From DASTOB01 sp035720425 (lineage in GTDB: Bacteria > Chloroflexota > Limnocylindria > Limnocylindrales > CSP1-4), in contig DASTOB010000188.1 of the NCBI GenBank assembly GCA_035720425.1, forward strand, positions 1-11,982: a stretch of 11,982 nt of DNA, in the 5' to 3' direction. The notes under the pieces were generated by a model that was given only the letters and a program-made list of their open reading frames with translations, did not search any database and was not told the DNA's origin. This document shows, piece after piece, positions 1-6,227 of the stretch (its first letter is position 1; each line of letters begins with the position of its first letter). Both the position numbers and the translations under genes were made by a program.

Positions 1-285
1 CTCGTGATCGAGACGCTCGAGGGCAGCACGCTCTTTGCCAAGCAGTCCGGGATGCACCCGGCGGAGCTCCGCAACATGGTGACCTCGCCCGGCGGGACGA
101 GCGCCGCGGCCCTCCACGAGCTCGAGTCCGGCCGACTCCGCACGGTCCTGTCGGAGGCGGTCTGGGCGGCCTACCGACGGACGGTCGAGCTCGGCGATCA
201 ACTCGAGGCCGCGGTCGAGCGGTCCGTCGAGCGCTCCGTCGAGCGCTCCGACGAGCGGTCAGGTCCCCGCGATGGGACGACCTGA
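1..285 (+). CDS. proC: Pyrroline-5-carboxylate reductase, C-terminal part (5' end outside window)
   Basis: This frame is open from the first base, so the gene starts upstream. ProC makes the last step of proline synthesis, reducing 1-pyrroline-5-carboxylate to L-proline with NAD(P)H in the cytoplasm. The visible part is the family's all-alpha C-terminal dimerisation domain: the stretch HPAELRNMVTSPGGTSAAAL is the classic ProC signature, followed by the usual final helix ending near VELGD. After that comes a tail of about 28 residues that is not typical of ProC. It is rich in Glu, Arg and Ser and built from repeats of the form VERS (VERSVERSVERSDERS), encoded by four 12-bp tandem repeats. The last 27 bases overlap the end of the convergent DUF5317 gene. 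Family assignment is secure; whether the tail matters is unknown. Confidence 0.92.
   Translation, partial: LVIETLEGSTLFAKQSGMHPAELRNMVTSPGGTSAAALHELESGRLRTVLSEAVWAAYRRTVELGDQLEAAVERSVERSVERSDERSGPRDGTT
214..261 (+). repeat. Four tandem copies of a 12-bp repeat at the 3' end of proC
   Basis: The units are GTCGAGCGGTCC (214-225), GTCGAGCGCTCC (226-237 and 238-249) and a diverged GACGAGCGGTCA (250-261). In the proC frame each encodes VERS or DERS, so changes in copy number would keep the frame. The last unit also contains the TCA that is the stop codon of the convergent gene. Seen directly in the sequence; slippage as the origin is inference. Confidence 0.85.
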
Positions 286-801
286 CCGGCGCATCGCGAC
301 GGCGATCGCCACGGCGATGCCGACTGCGATGAGCGCGTCGCCGATCGAGAACACGTTGGCCAGCGGGACGCCGGCGGGGATCGCAAAGACGTCGGTCAGC
401 GGTTCGAGCGCCGGCGTCGTGGTCACGACGCTGTTCGAAAACCCGTCGTGCGGGTCGAGGCCGGCCGTCACGAGCGTCTCCGCCCGAACCGGCATGGCGC
501 CGCCGTTCGCGACGATGGCAAGGAGATTGCTCGCCGCCCCGGCCGCGACGATCGACAACCCCGCCAGGCGGACGTTGACGAGCAGGGCGACGAGGACGGC
601 CGCCGTCGAACCCACGTAGACGGCCGGACCGATCGCCGCCAGCTCGGCTCCCTGAGGCAGCGCGAACAGGACGAGCTGGACGAGCAGCCCGGCGATCGCG
701 AGGGGCGCCCAGCGGAAGCGAAGGGTGGACAGTCCGTCGAGGCGGCCGCCGGCAAGGAACCCGGCGAGGATCCCGGCCGGGATGGCGTAGAGGATGAACA
801 T
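259..801 (-). CDS. DUF5317-family integral membrane protein
   Basis: This is a 180-residue, very hydrophobic protein with about five membrane segments. The first begins directly at the start (FILYAIPAGILAGFLAGG), followed by segments near residues 33-48, 58-75 and 79-97 and a last one at about 150-168. The loop NGGAMPVRAETL after the fourth segment, and the later NVFSIGDALIAVG segment, resemble the DUF5317 family, whose function is unknown. The start is ATG at 801. It lies only 9 bases after the DinB-like gene's stop, so the two are probably one transcript. Its 3' end runs 27 bases into proC on the other strand. The family name is from memory of the motif and is fairly confident; no role can be given. 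Confidence 0.8.
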   Translation of the reverse strand: MFILYAIPAGILAGFLAGGRLDGLSTLRFRWAPLAIAGLLVQLVLFALPQGAELAAIGPAVYVGSTAAVLVALLVNVRLAGLSIVAAGAASNLLAIVANGGAMPVRAETLVTAGLDPHDGFSNSVVTTTPALEPLTDVFAIPAGVPLANVFSIGDALIAVGIAVAIAVAMRRSGRPIAGT

Positions 802-810
802 CGCGTCGGT

Positions 811-1341
811 CTAGGCGCGGTCGGTCGGGGGGTCGGACCGCGGGTCGGACGTCGCGAGGGCGGCCGACAGCTGGCGTACGTGATCCTCGAGGTGACTCAC
901 GACGAACCGATCGGCGAGCTGCGCCACCGTCATCTCGCCAAGCGTGGGGTGGAGGCCGCGCCGCGCGGCGTGGGTGGCGGTCAGGCTCGCCAGGCGGTTC
1001 GCGAACCGGCCGGCCGACGCGTCGATCCGCTCGAACAACTCGCCCGGGGGCAGGCTCCGATCGCGCTCGATTACGCCGATCCGGAGCACGTCCGACGCGA
1101 CCCGGCCGAACGGCACGGGCTCCGGCGCACCGTCGAGGATGCGGGCAATCTCGCCCAGCCAGAACGGGACCATCTCGGAGACGTGGGCGAGCACCTCCGG
1201 TGGTCCCCAGTGCGCCTCGGGTTCCACGCCGAAGACGTCCGACAGCGGCCACGGACGGCCCGACTCGACGGCGTCGCGGAGGGCCAGGAAGTCGCGCCGC
1301 GTGGCAGTCAGCCGGTCGGTCAGGTCGGTCATCGCGGTCAT
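811..1341 (-). CDS. DinB/YfiT-like putative metal-dependent hydrolase family protein
   Basis: The chosen start, ATG at 1341, gives 176 residues, the usual size for DinB-like four-helix proteins. An in-frame ATG at 1332 is also possible. The frame stays open further upstream to 1575, but that part overlaps hpd on the other strand and reads as Pro/Ser/Arg-rich shadow. The N-terminal helix (DLTDRLTATRRDFLALRDAV) and the central HWGPPEVLAHVSEMVPFWLGEIARIL match the DinB fold, in which three His residues can bind a metal. Candidates here are the His in the HVSEM helix and the late FVVSHLEDHVRQLSAAL helix. Members act as thiol transferases or in stress responses, but the substrate cannot be told. 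It is co-oriented with the DUF5317 gene 9 bp downstream and divergent from hpd. Confidence 0.72.
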   Translation of the reverse strand: MTAMTDLTDRLTATRRDFLALRDAVESGRPWPLSDVFGVEPEAHWGPPEVLAHVSEMVPFWLGEIARILDGAPEPVPFGRVASDVLRIGVIERDRSLPPGELFERIDASAGRFANRLASLTATHAARRGLHPTLGEMTVAQLADRFVVSHLEDHVRQLSAALATSDPRSDPPTDRA

Positions 1342-1397
1342 GCCGAGAGTGTCGCACGCCGGTCCGTCGCAGGGTGGTCCGTTCGGGCCGGGAGGAC

Positions 1398-1403
1398 TAC
1401 GAT
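1398..1403 (+). promoter_or_regulatory. Possible -10 element of the hpd promoter
   Basis: TACGAT lies 45 bases before the hpd ATG, in the 106-bp gap between the divergent DinB-like gene and hpd. It matches four of six positions of a sigma-70 -10 box. Seventeen bases upstream is only a weak -35 (TGGTCC at 1375-1380). Plausible by position, weak by sequence. Confidence 0.3.
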
Positions 1404-1447
1404 GGACGCCACTTCGCGAGCTCTGCACAGCGCAGGGAGAGACCGCC

Positions 1448-2617
1448 ATGACCGAGACGCTGTCGCAAGGCGCCGCCAACCAGGCCGGCGCCCGCGTCAA
1501 CCGCGACGCGTACGCGGAAGCGGGGGACTTCCTCCCCCTCAACGGGATCGACCACATCGAGTTCTGGGTGGGCAACGCCCGCCAGTCGGCCGCCTACTAC
1601 CGCGCCCTGTGGGGGTTCACCCCGGTCGCGTACGCCGGGCTCGAGACAGGGATCCGCGACCGGGCGAGCTATGTCATGCGCCAGCACGACATCACGATCG
1701 TGCTCACCGCGCCGCTCACCCCGGACGGCGAGATCGCGGAGCACGTCCGCCTCCACGGCGACGGCGTTCGCGACATCGCCTTCGCCGTCGACGACGTCGC
1801 GGCCGCCTGGCGCGAGACGACGGCGCGCGGCGCCCGCTCCGCTCAGGACCCGACCGACCTCGACGGCGGGCCGGACGGCGTCCTCCGCCGCAGCGCCGTC
1901 TGGACATACGGCGAGACGCGCCACTCGTTCGTCGACCGATCCGCCTACCACGGCACTTTCGCGCCGGGCTACCGGAAGGTGAAGAAGCCCGCCCGTGCCG
2001 CCGGCGGATTGAGCCTGCTCGAGGTCGACCACTGTGTCGGCAACGTCGAGCTCGGCGAGATGAACCGGTTCGTCGACTTCTACCGCGACGTGTTCGGTTT
2101 CAGCCAGCTCATCCACTACGACGACAGCGTCATCCACACCGAGTACAGCGCGCTCATGTCGAAGGTCATGACGAACGGGAACGGGCGGGTCAAGTTCCCG
2201 ATCAACGAGCCCGCGACGGGCAAGAAGAAGAGCCAGATCCAGGAGTACCTCGAGTGGTATCGCTCGCCCGGCGTCCAGCACGTTGCGCTGCGCACCGACG
2301 ACATCGTCGGCACCGTCCGGCGCCTCCGCGAGAACGGGGTCGAGTTCCTCGGGCTGCCGCACGAGTACTACGCCACGCTGGCCGACCGCGTCGGCGACGT
2401 CGGGGTGCCGATGGACACGCTCGAGGAGCTCGGGATCGAGGCCGACCGTGACGAGGAGGGCTACCTCCTCCAGATCTTCACGCGTCCGGTCCAGGATCGC
2501 CCGACGTTCTTCTTCGAGATCATCGAGCGCCACGGCTCGCGCGGCTTCGGCGTCGGCAACTTCAAGGCCCTGTTCGAGGCGATCGAACGCGAGCAGGCCA
2601 AGCGCGGGAACCTCTAG
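1448..2617 (+). CDS. hpd: 4-hydroxyphenylpyruvate dioxygenase
   Basis: The enzyme converts 4-hydroxyphenylpyruvate and O2 to homogentisate and CO2, the second step of aerobic tyrosine breakdown, using a non-haem Fe(II). The 389-residue length is normal. Two vicinal-oxygen-chelate halves are visible: the N-terminal one begins at IDHIEFWVGNA (about residues 35-45), the catalytic one at LEVDHCVGNVELGEM. The three iron ligands are present as H195 (VDHCVGN), H278 (GVQHVALRT) and E357 (FFFEIIERHG). Their spacing of 83 and 79 residues is the same as I recall for the Streptomyces avermitilis enzyme (H187, H270, E349). The start is ATG 1448, with AGGGAGA seven bases upstream; the frame is open further 5' but that part is antisense to the DinB-like gene. 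No homogentisate dioxygenase or other tyrosine-pathway gene is in the window, so hpd appears to stand alone. Confidence 0.96.
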   Translation: MTETLSQGAANQAGARVNRDAYAEAGDFLPLNGIDHIEFWVGNARQSAAYYRALWGFTPVAYAGLETGIRDRASYVMRQHDITIVLTAPLTPDGEIAEHVRLHGDGVRDIAFAVDDVAAAWRETTARGARSAQDPTDLDGGPDGVLRRSAVWTYGETRHSFVDRSAYHGTFAPGYRKVKKPARAAGGLSLLEVDHCVGNVELGEMNRFVDFYRDVFGFSQLIHYDDSVIHTEYSALMSKVMTNGNGRVKFPINEPATGKKKSQIQEYLEWYRSPGVQHVALRTDDIVGTVRRLRENGVEFLGLPHEYYATLADRVGDVGVPMDTLEELGIEADRDEEGYLLQIFTRPVQDRPTFFFEIIERHGSRGFGVGNFKALFEAIEREQAKRGNL

Positions 2618-2644
2618 CGAGATTCCCGCGCGGAGCGCGCTCCG
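2602..2644. terminator. Two adjacent hairpins between hpd and the convergent sigma-partner gene
   Basis: A 9-bp perfect stem (GCGCGGGAA 2602-2610 with TTCCCGCGC 2623-2631) straddles the hpd stop codon. A second perfect 14-bp palindrome follows (CGGAGCGCGCTCCG, 2631-2644). They lie in the 41-bp gap between two convergent genes and could end transcription from both sides. Neither is followed by a clear T-run, so this is terminator-like rather than a textbook intrinsic terminator. Confidence 0.4.
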
Positions 2645-2658
2645 TGCTCGGCGCTATT

Positions 2659-3606
2659 TCAGGGCGGACACGTTCCGCCCGCCGGGCAGAAGCGCATGCT
2701 GTCGATGACCGCCTGCGCGCGCACGACGGAGGTATCGAAGAGCCCGAGCCCGTCGTTGGCGTAGAACGTGATCAGCACGGTCTGGCCGTCGACATCGAGC
2801 GCGATGAGCCGGATCGGTACCTCCAGCGCCACGCCGTAGATTCCCAGCGGCGAAGGTCGCGAGCTCACGATGAACTGGACGATGTTCGACATGAAGTCGT
2901 CGGCGGCGCACGGCGACTCCCACGACGTGAGGCTCGCGAGGTCCGCTGACTGTCCGGTATGGCCGCCGATCTCGACGGCGTGGATGTTCGTGGCGTCGAG
3001 CCCGGGGTGGGACGTGACGAAGTCGATCCAGTCCGAGGGGGCATCGCCATACCCCGCCGCGGGCGTCTCCTCGCAGGCCGCCGTTCGCTCTGCGATGGCC
3101 GGGTGCGCAACAAGGAGCAGGTACCCCCGCGGCGAATCGACGACATACACCTCCTCGTGGTCGACCGTGTTGGTCCAGTCCGAGTCGGTGACGGTATAGC
3201 TGACCTGTGGCGAGAACTCGCTCGACTGGTGGTCTCCCGGCGTGAGCTGACCTGCGCACAGCGGGACCGAGTCACACGGTAGCGGCGTCCGTGTCGGCAC
3301 CGGCGATGGCGTCGCCGACGGCGACGGCGCGGGTGAGGCCGTGGTGGGCGGCCCGCCGACGCCGGGCGACCGGCCCGGCAGCAGGTTCCAGCCGACGACC
3401 GCGACGATGAGAACCGCGGCCAGGCCGACCGCGAGCTTGAGGTTCGCGTTCACGTGGCTGTCCCTCCAGGAGGCACGCCACGCGGGCAGTTGACGCTCCA
3501 GCCCGATTCGCTCCTCGACCAGGTCCAGGACGTGGTCGTTCACCTGGTCGAGTCCGTCGGCGAGCCAGCGGTCCAGGAGGCGACCGACGTCGCGATCCGT
3601 AGTCAT
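2659..3606 (-). CDS. Single-pass membrane partner of ECF sigma factor, copy 1 (anti-sigma-like)
   Basis: This is a 315-residue protein whose ATG (3606) overlaps the sigma gene's TGA as ATGA, so translation is coupled and the partners are probably made in step. It has a short charged cytoplasmic part (residues 1-55, DVGRLLDRWLADG near the start), one membrane helix (about 56-76, LKLAVGLAAVLIVAVVGWNL), a Pro/Ser/Thr-rich linker (80-110) and an outer domain of about 200 residues. Cysteines at 111, 117, 178 and 233 have counterparts in the second copy; C307 and C313 at the tail do not. By position and topology it should hold its sigma factor inactive until an outside signal arrives. The zinc-binding HxxxCxxC motif of ZAS anti-sigma factors is absent, so the anti-sigma role is inferred from context. 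Confidence 0.8.
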   Translation of the reverse strand: MTTDRDVGRLLDRWLADGLDQVNDHVLDLVEERIGLERQLPAWRASWRDSHVNANLKLAVGLAAVLIVAVVGWNLLPGRSPGVGGPPTTASPAPSPSATPSPVPTRTPLPCDSVPLCAGQLTPGDHQSSEFSPQVSYTVTDSDWTNTVDHEEVYVVDSPRGYLLLVAHPAIAERTAACEETPAAGYGDAPSDWIDFVTSHPGLDATNIHAVEIGGHTGQSADLASLTSWESPCAADDFMSNIVQFIVSSRPSPLGIYGVALEVPIRLIALDVDGQTVLITFYANDGLGLFDTSVVRAQAVIDSMRFCPAGGTCPP

Positions 3607-4154
3607 GCGGACTGTCCTCCGACGGCTGACAGGCGAGCATCGGCATCGAGCGCCGCCCGAATGGCGCGATGGGCGTTGTGCAGGCGCGAACGGGCGGTCC
3701 CGGGCGGGATGTCGAGCGTCTCGGCGATCTCGGCCGGGGAGTAGCCCAGGAAGTGATGGAGCACGAGGATCGCCCGTTGCTCGGGCGGGAGCCGCCGAAA
3801 GCCGCGCTCGAGCTGGTCTCGGTCGGCGATGGTCAGGAATGCGTCGGGTGCCATCGGCCCGTCGACCGGGAGCACCCGCAGCCGCGCCGTCCGGCGTCGC
3901 TCGCGCGACGCATGGCGGACGCAGACATTGACGATGAGCCGACGCAGCCACGCGTCGAACCGATCCGGATCGCGGAGTCCCCGAAGGTCGCGCCAGGCGA
4001 TCACCAGTGCGTCCTGGAGGGCATCCTCGGATCGGTCGACGTCGCGAAGGATCCGCTGGGCGATCGCGAAGAGGCGGTCCGACCGTGGGCGAACCAGGGC
4101 CATGAAGGCCGCTTCGTCGCCACGCCGCGCCGCCATCACGAGATCGAGATCCAT
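3603..4154 (-). CDS. ECF-type RNA polymerase sigma factor, copy 1
   Basis: This is a 183-residue sigma-70 family protein that would direct RNA polymerase to a small set of promoters. Region 2 spans about residues 8-75 (DEAAFMALV, RLFAIAQRILRD, DALQDALVIAWRDL, DRFDAWLRRL). Region 4 spans about 115-170, with RLPPEQRAILVLHHFLGYSPAEIA as the first part of the helix-turn-helix and GTARSRLHNAHRAIRAAL as the recognition helix. The start is ATG 4154: GAGAGG lies six bases upstream and the length then equals that of the paralogue exactly. An in-frame ATG at 4199 is rejected because it would make a leader element coding here but out of frame in the paralogue. It ends in a 4-base ATGA overlap with the membrane partner. 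Hand alignment with the second copy gives 126/183 identical residues without gaps. Confidence 0.9.
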   Translation of the reverse strand: MDLDLVMAARRGDEAAFMALVRPRSDRLFAIAQRILRDVDRSEDALQDALVIAWRDLRGLRDPDRFDAWLRRLIVNVCVRHASRERRRTARLRVLPVDGPMAPDAFLTIADRDQLERGFRRLPPEQRAILVLHHFLGYSPAEIAETLDIPPGTARSRLHNAHRAIRAALDADARLSAVGGQSA

Positions 4155-4166
4155 CCGCCGCCTCTC

Positions 4167-4191
4167 GTGGCGTCCACCGGGGACGCCGTCC
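4167..4191 (-). promoter_or_regulatory. Conserved leader element before sigma gene copy 1
   Basis: These 25 bases are 23/25 identical to 5789-5813, in the same place before the second sigma gene. Here they can fold into a 7-bp hairpin (4169-4175 with 4181-4187, 5-nt loop) ending just before the ribosome-binding GAGAGG. The role could be in translation control or in the core promoter. Confidence 0.55.
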
Positions 4192-4232
4192 GAGAACAAT
4201 GGTCCTCTTCGGCCGGCAACCGTTCATTCGAG

Positions 4233-4262
4233 CGTCGCCGCCGGCCAGGGCCGGCGGCGACG
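4233..4262 (-). terminator. Perfect inverted repeat between the two sigma operons
   Basis: The arms 4233-4246 (CGTCGCCGCCGGCC) and 4249-4262 are exact reverse complements, 14 bp each, with AG between them. The hairpin lies 25 bases after the stop of partner copy 2 and about 80 bases before sigma copy 1, both on the minus strand. It would suit a terminator or attenuator that separates the two tandem operons. There is no T-run after it on the minus strand, so intrinsic termination is uncertain. Confidence 0.5.
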
Positions 4263-4287
4263 GGTACCCGTCGAGGTACCGGAGTGA

Positions 4288-5226
4288 TCAGCCCGGTGGC
4301 GCGAACCGGAACGTGTCGATGACCGGCTGGAGCTCCGCGTTCACTGCTGCCAGATCCGCCGGTGACGGCGAGGTTTCGAGGTAGAGGATCACCGTTTCGC
4401 CCGCGACGTCGACGATGCGTAGCGTGGTTCGTTGATCGTCGATCCACCGCGCACGGCTGGGTGGCTCTCCGCTGTCGGTGATCAAAACGACCGCCGGCCC
4501 GAGGCTGCCCGGGCAGGACCCGGTCCAATCGTCGGCCACACGGACGTCGATCCTGATCCCCTCATGGCCCCCGACGTCGATGGCCTGTGGGCTCGACGCG
4601 GTGAGCCCGGAGTGCCCGACGAGGAAGGCCTGCCAATCGGCCACGGAGTTTCCGACCCCGGCCCTGCGCGCTGCCGAGCACTCCTCGTTCTGCTCCGGAA
4701 TGGCCACCTGGCTCATGATCTGAAAGAAGTGCCCCGGGCTTTCGTTATCGTGGAGGGTGAGGGCTCGTTCCCGGTCGAGGGTGTTGACCCAGCCCGTTGC
4801 GACGGTGAACGTCAGCGCCGGCCGAAACGCGATCGTGGTGTGATCGCCCGGCGCGAGAACCCCAGCGCAGGAGAAGGCAGGGTCGTCGCAGGCGAAGCCC
4901 CCGGCGGTCGGACTCGGCGAAGCGCTGCTGGACGGGGCCGTCGTCGGTGCCGGGCTCTCGCCCGGGGATGCGCTCGGCGAGCCGGCGCCGTCCGGCGCGC
5001 GGGGCATGAGATTCCAGGCGGCGATGAGCACAATGACCGCCGCCGCGGCCGCCGCGCCCTTGAGGATGAGATTCATCGGTTCGCTCCAGGGTTGGCGCCA
5101 CGGGCGCCGCTGACGCTGGGTGCTGATCCGATCGGCCACGACGTCGATGACGCGGTCAGGCATCGTCGACGGTCCGTCGTCGATCCAATGGCGGAGCAGG
5201 CGGTCGATGTCGGAGCGTTCGTTCAT
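4288..5226 (-). CDS. Single-pass membrane partner of ECF sigma factor, copy 2 (anti-sigma-like)
   Basis: This is a 312-residue paralogue of the protein at 2659-3606, with the same plan: cytoplasmic head (1-50, DIDRLLRHWIDDGPS, then RQRRPWRQPW), membrane helix (about 52-74, ending AAWNLMPR), Pro/Ser/Thr linker (80-108) and outer domain. Shared landmarks are CAG-x-L-x-PGDH after the linker and the two later cysteines (C183 and C238; C113 and C120 lie before). The outer domain is much more diverged than the sigma partners are from each other, and the two C-terminal cysteines of copy 1 are missing. The ATG at 5226 overlaps the sigma TGA as ATGA. No zinc-binding anti-sigma motif is seen. Its likely job is to restrain the sigma factor encoded just upstream; the signal sensed is unknown. 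Confidence 0.8.
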   Translation of the reverse strand: MNERSDIDRLLRHWIDDGPSTMPDRVIDVVADRISTQRQRRPWRQPWSEPMNLILKGAAAAAAVIVLIAAWNLMPRAPDGAGSPSASPGESPAPTTAPSSSASPSPTAGGFACDDPAFSCAGVLAPGDHTTIAFRPALTFTVATGWVNTLDRERALTLHDNESPGHFFQIMSQVAIPEQNEECSAARRAGVGNSVADWQAFLVGHSGLTASSPQAIDVGGHEGIRIDVRVADDWTGSCPGSLGPAVVLITDSGEPPSRARWIDDQRTTLRIVDVAGETVILYLETSPSPADLAAVNAELQPVIDTFRFAPPG

Positions 5227-5774
5227 GCCGAGGTACCTCCGACGGCGGCCGCGCGGGCTTCAGCGTCGAGCGCCGCGCGCATGGCGCGATGGGCGTGATG
5301 GAGTCGCGATCGGATCGTGCCGGCCGATACGCCGAGGGCCTCGGCGATCTCGGTCGGTTCGTAGCCGAGGTAGTAGCGGAGTACGAGGATCGTTCGCTCT
5401 TCCGGCGTGAGGCGTCGGAAGCCACGGTCGAGTCGGTCGCGCTCGGCCACACTGAGCAGTTCGTCGGGGGCCGCGAGATCGTCGGGCGGGAGCACCCGGA
5501 GGTTCGCGATCCTCCGTCGCTCCCGGCCGGCGTCGGCGATGCAGACGTGGGCAAGCAGCCGATGAACCCACGCGTCGAAGCGGTCCGGATCGCGGAGGCT
5601 CGGCAGGTCGCGCCAGGCGATCACGAGCGCGTCCTGCAGGGCATCCTCGGCCCGATCGACGTCGCGGAGGATCCGATACGCGACCGCGAAGAGGCGATCG
5701 CCCCGCAACCGAACCAGGTCGACGAACGCCGCCTGGTCGCCGTGCTGGGCCGCCACGACGAGATCGCGATCCAC
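5223..5774 (-). CDS. ECF-type RNA polymerase sigma factor, copy 2
   Basis: This is a 183-residue sigma factor, about 69% identical by hand count to the one at 3603-4154 and alignable without gaps. Region 2 includes DRLFAVAYRILRDVDRAEDA and ALVIAWRDLPSLRDPDRFDAW; region 4 includes LTPEERTILVLRYYLGYEPTEIAEALGVS and GTIRSRLHHAHRAMRAAL. The start is taken as GTG 5774, with GAGG six bases upstream, the same spacing as in copy 1. The frame is open far upstream but there reads as Arg/Pro-rich non-coding sequence. The most changed parts are the end of region 2 and the linker (residues 71-115) and the region 4 turn, so the two factors may not read exactly the same promoters. It is coupled by ATGA to its membrane partner. 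Confidence 0.9.
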   Translation of the reverse strand: MDRDLVVAAQHGDQAAFVDLVRLRGDRLFAVAYRILRDVDRAEDALQDALVIAWRDLPSLRDPDRFDAWVHRLLAHVCIADAGRERRRIANLRVLPPDDLAAPDELLSVAERDRLDRGFRRLTPEERTILVLRYYLGYEPTEIAEALGVSAGTIRSRLHHAHRAMRAALDAEARAAAVGGTSA

Positions 5775-5788
5775 TGCTTGCCTCGGGA

Positions 5789-5813
5789 GTGGCGTCCATC
5801 GGGGGCGCCGTCC
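5789..5813 (-). promoter_or_regulatory. Conserved leader element before sigma gene copy 2
   Basis: This is the partner of 4167-4191, differing at two of 25 positions. One difference puts a C/A mismatch in the 7-bp hairpin (5791-5797 with 5803-5809). It ends 14 bases before the GTG start, against 12 in copy 1, so the reading frame through it is not kept. That argues for a non-coding role. Confidence 0.55.
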
Positions 5814-6073
5814 ACCTGTATCGGTGGATCGTGAGCCTTCGGCGTTGGAAATTCCGTACCGTGACGGCGGAGTCGTGTCGGGTGGCACAGAGCGTCGCGG
5901 CCGCCCGCAGCGATGGCGAGCGTCGGGTTGATGCGTGGGGTGACTCAGCAGTGCCTCCGCAGGCCACCGGTCGCACCGTTGTCGCGCCATCCAGTCGTGG
6001 TGCGACTCATCGGGTCTTGAGTGGCTCTTTACGGCATCGCGGAGGAGCCCCAGCGGCCCCCCGTTGTGGCCCC

Positions 6074-6094
6074 GTGAGTCATGGGGTGACTCAC
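6074..6094. promoter_or_regulatory. Inverted repeat GTGAGTCA-N5-TGACTCAC, possible operator
   Basis: The two 8-bp arms (6074-6081 and 6087-6094) are exact reverse complements separated by TGGGG. The same GGGGTGACTCA string as at 6083-6093 occurs at 5937-5947, and CGACTCA lies at 6003-6009. Such repeated half-sites between divergent genes often bind a dimeric regulator; which one is unknown. Confidence 0.45.
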
Positions 6095-6159
6095 TGAGAA
6101 GCCGGGCCGTCCGACGACGCGGGACACGGATCCGGGCAACGACAGCGGACCGCCCGGGC

Positions 6160-6192
6160 CGAACGGGACGCCGCTCCCTTGTCGCCGGGACG
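6160..6192 (+). promoter_or_regulatory. 33-nt repeated element, copy A
   Basis: It matches 9707-9739 at 28 of 33 positions, with CGAACGGGACG at the left end and CGGGACG at the right end in both. The two CGGGACG copies inside it start 22 bases apart, two DNA turns. It lies 36 bases before the ATG of the secreted-protein gene, where a promoter or operator would be. It may be a response-regulator site, or an ECF-type promoter with GAAC as -35. Confidence 0.5.
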
Positions 6193-6227
6193 AATTCTGC
6201 CCGATGGTGGCCGAAGGAGGTGTTCTC

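Larger units (their letters stand above)
5775..6227. other. Long non-coding region between divergent sigma copy 2 and the secreted-protein gene
   Basis: About 450 bases hold no gene I can support. Going from left to right, the region contains the sigma leader element (5789-5813), a less GC-rich patch with the near-palindrome GGAAATTCC (5847-5855) that may belong to the sigma promoter, and a group of TGACTCA-like sites (5941-6093). It also contains the 33-nt repeated element (6160-6192) and a strong ribosome site AAGGAGG (6214-6220) for the next gene. Short open frames here show no coding character. Confidence 0.6.

Noticed and set aside
1358..1388. A possible third copy of the 33-nt element on the minus strand before hpd/DinB, containing CCCGAACGG
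   Set aside because: Only about ten bases match without gaps and the rest needs several insertions; chance in such GC-rich DNA is likely.
448..2451. A 667-codon plus-strand frame through DUF5317, DinB and the start of hpd
   Set aside because: It crosses genes on both strands in the wrong frame and turns into Arg/Pro-rich sequence within hpd; a composition artefact.
1397..2533. A 378-codon minus-strand frame opposite hpd
   Set aside because: It is a mirror of hpd codons, rich in Val, Asp, Leu and Glu, without any domain; hpd is certain here.
4155..4199. Upstream ATG (4199) as the start of sigma copy 1
   Set aside because: It would place the conserved leader element in the coding region here, whereas in copy 2 the frame through that element is different. 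It also has no better ribosome site than 4154.
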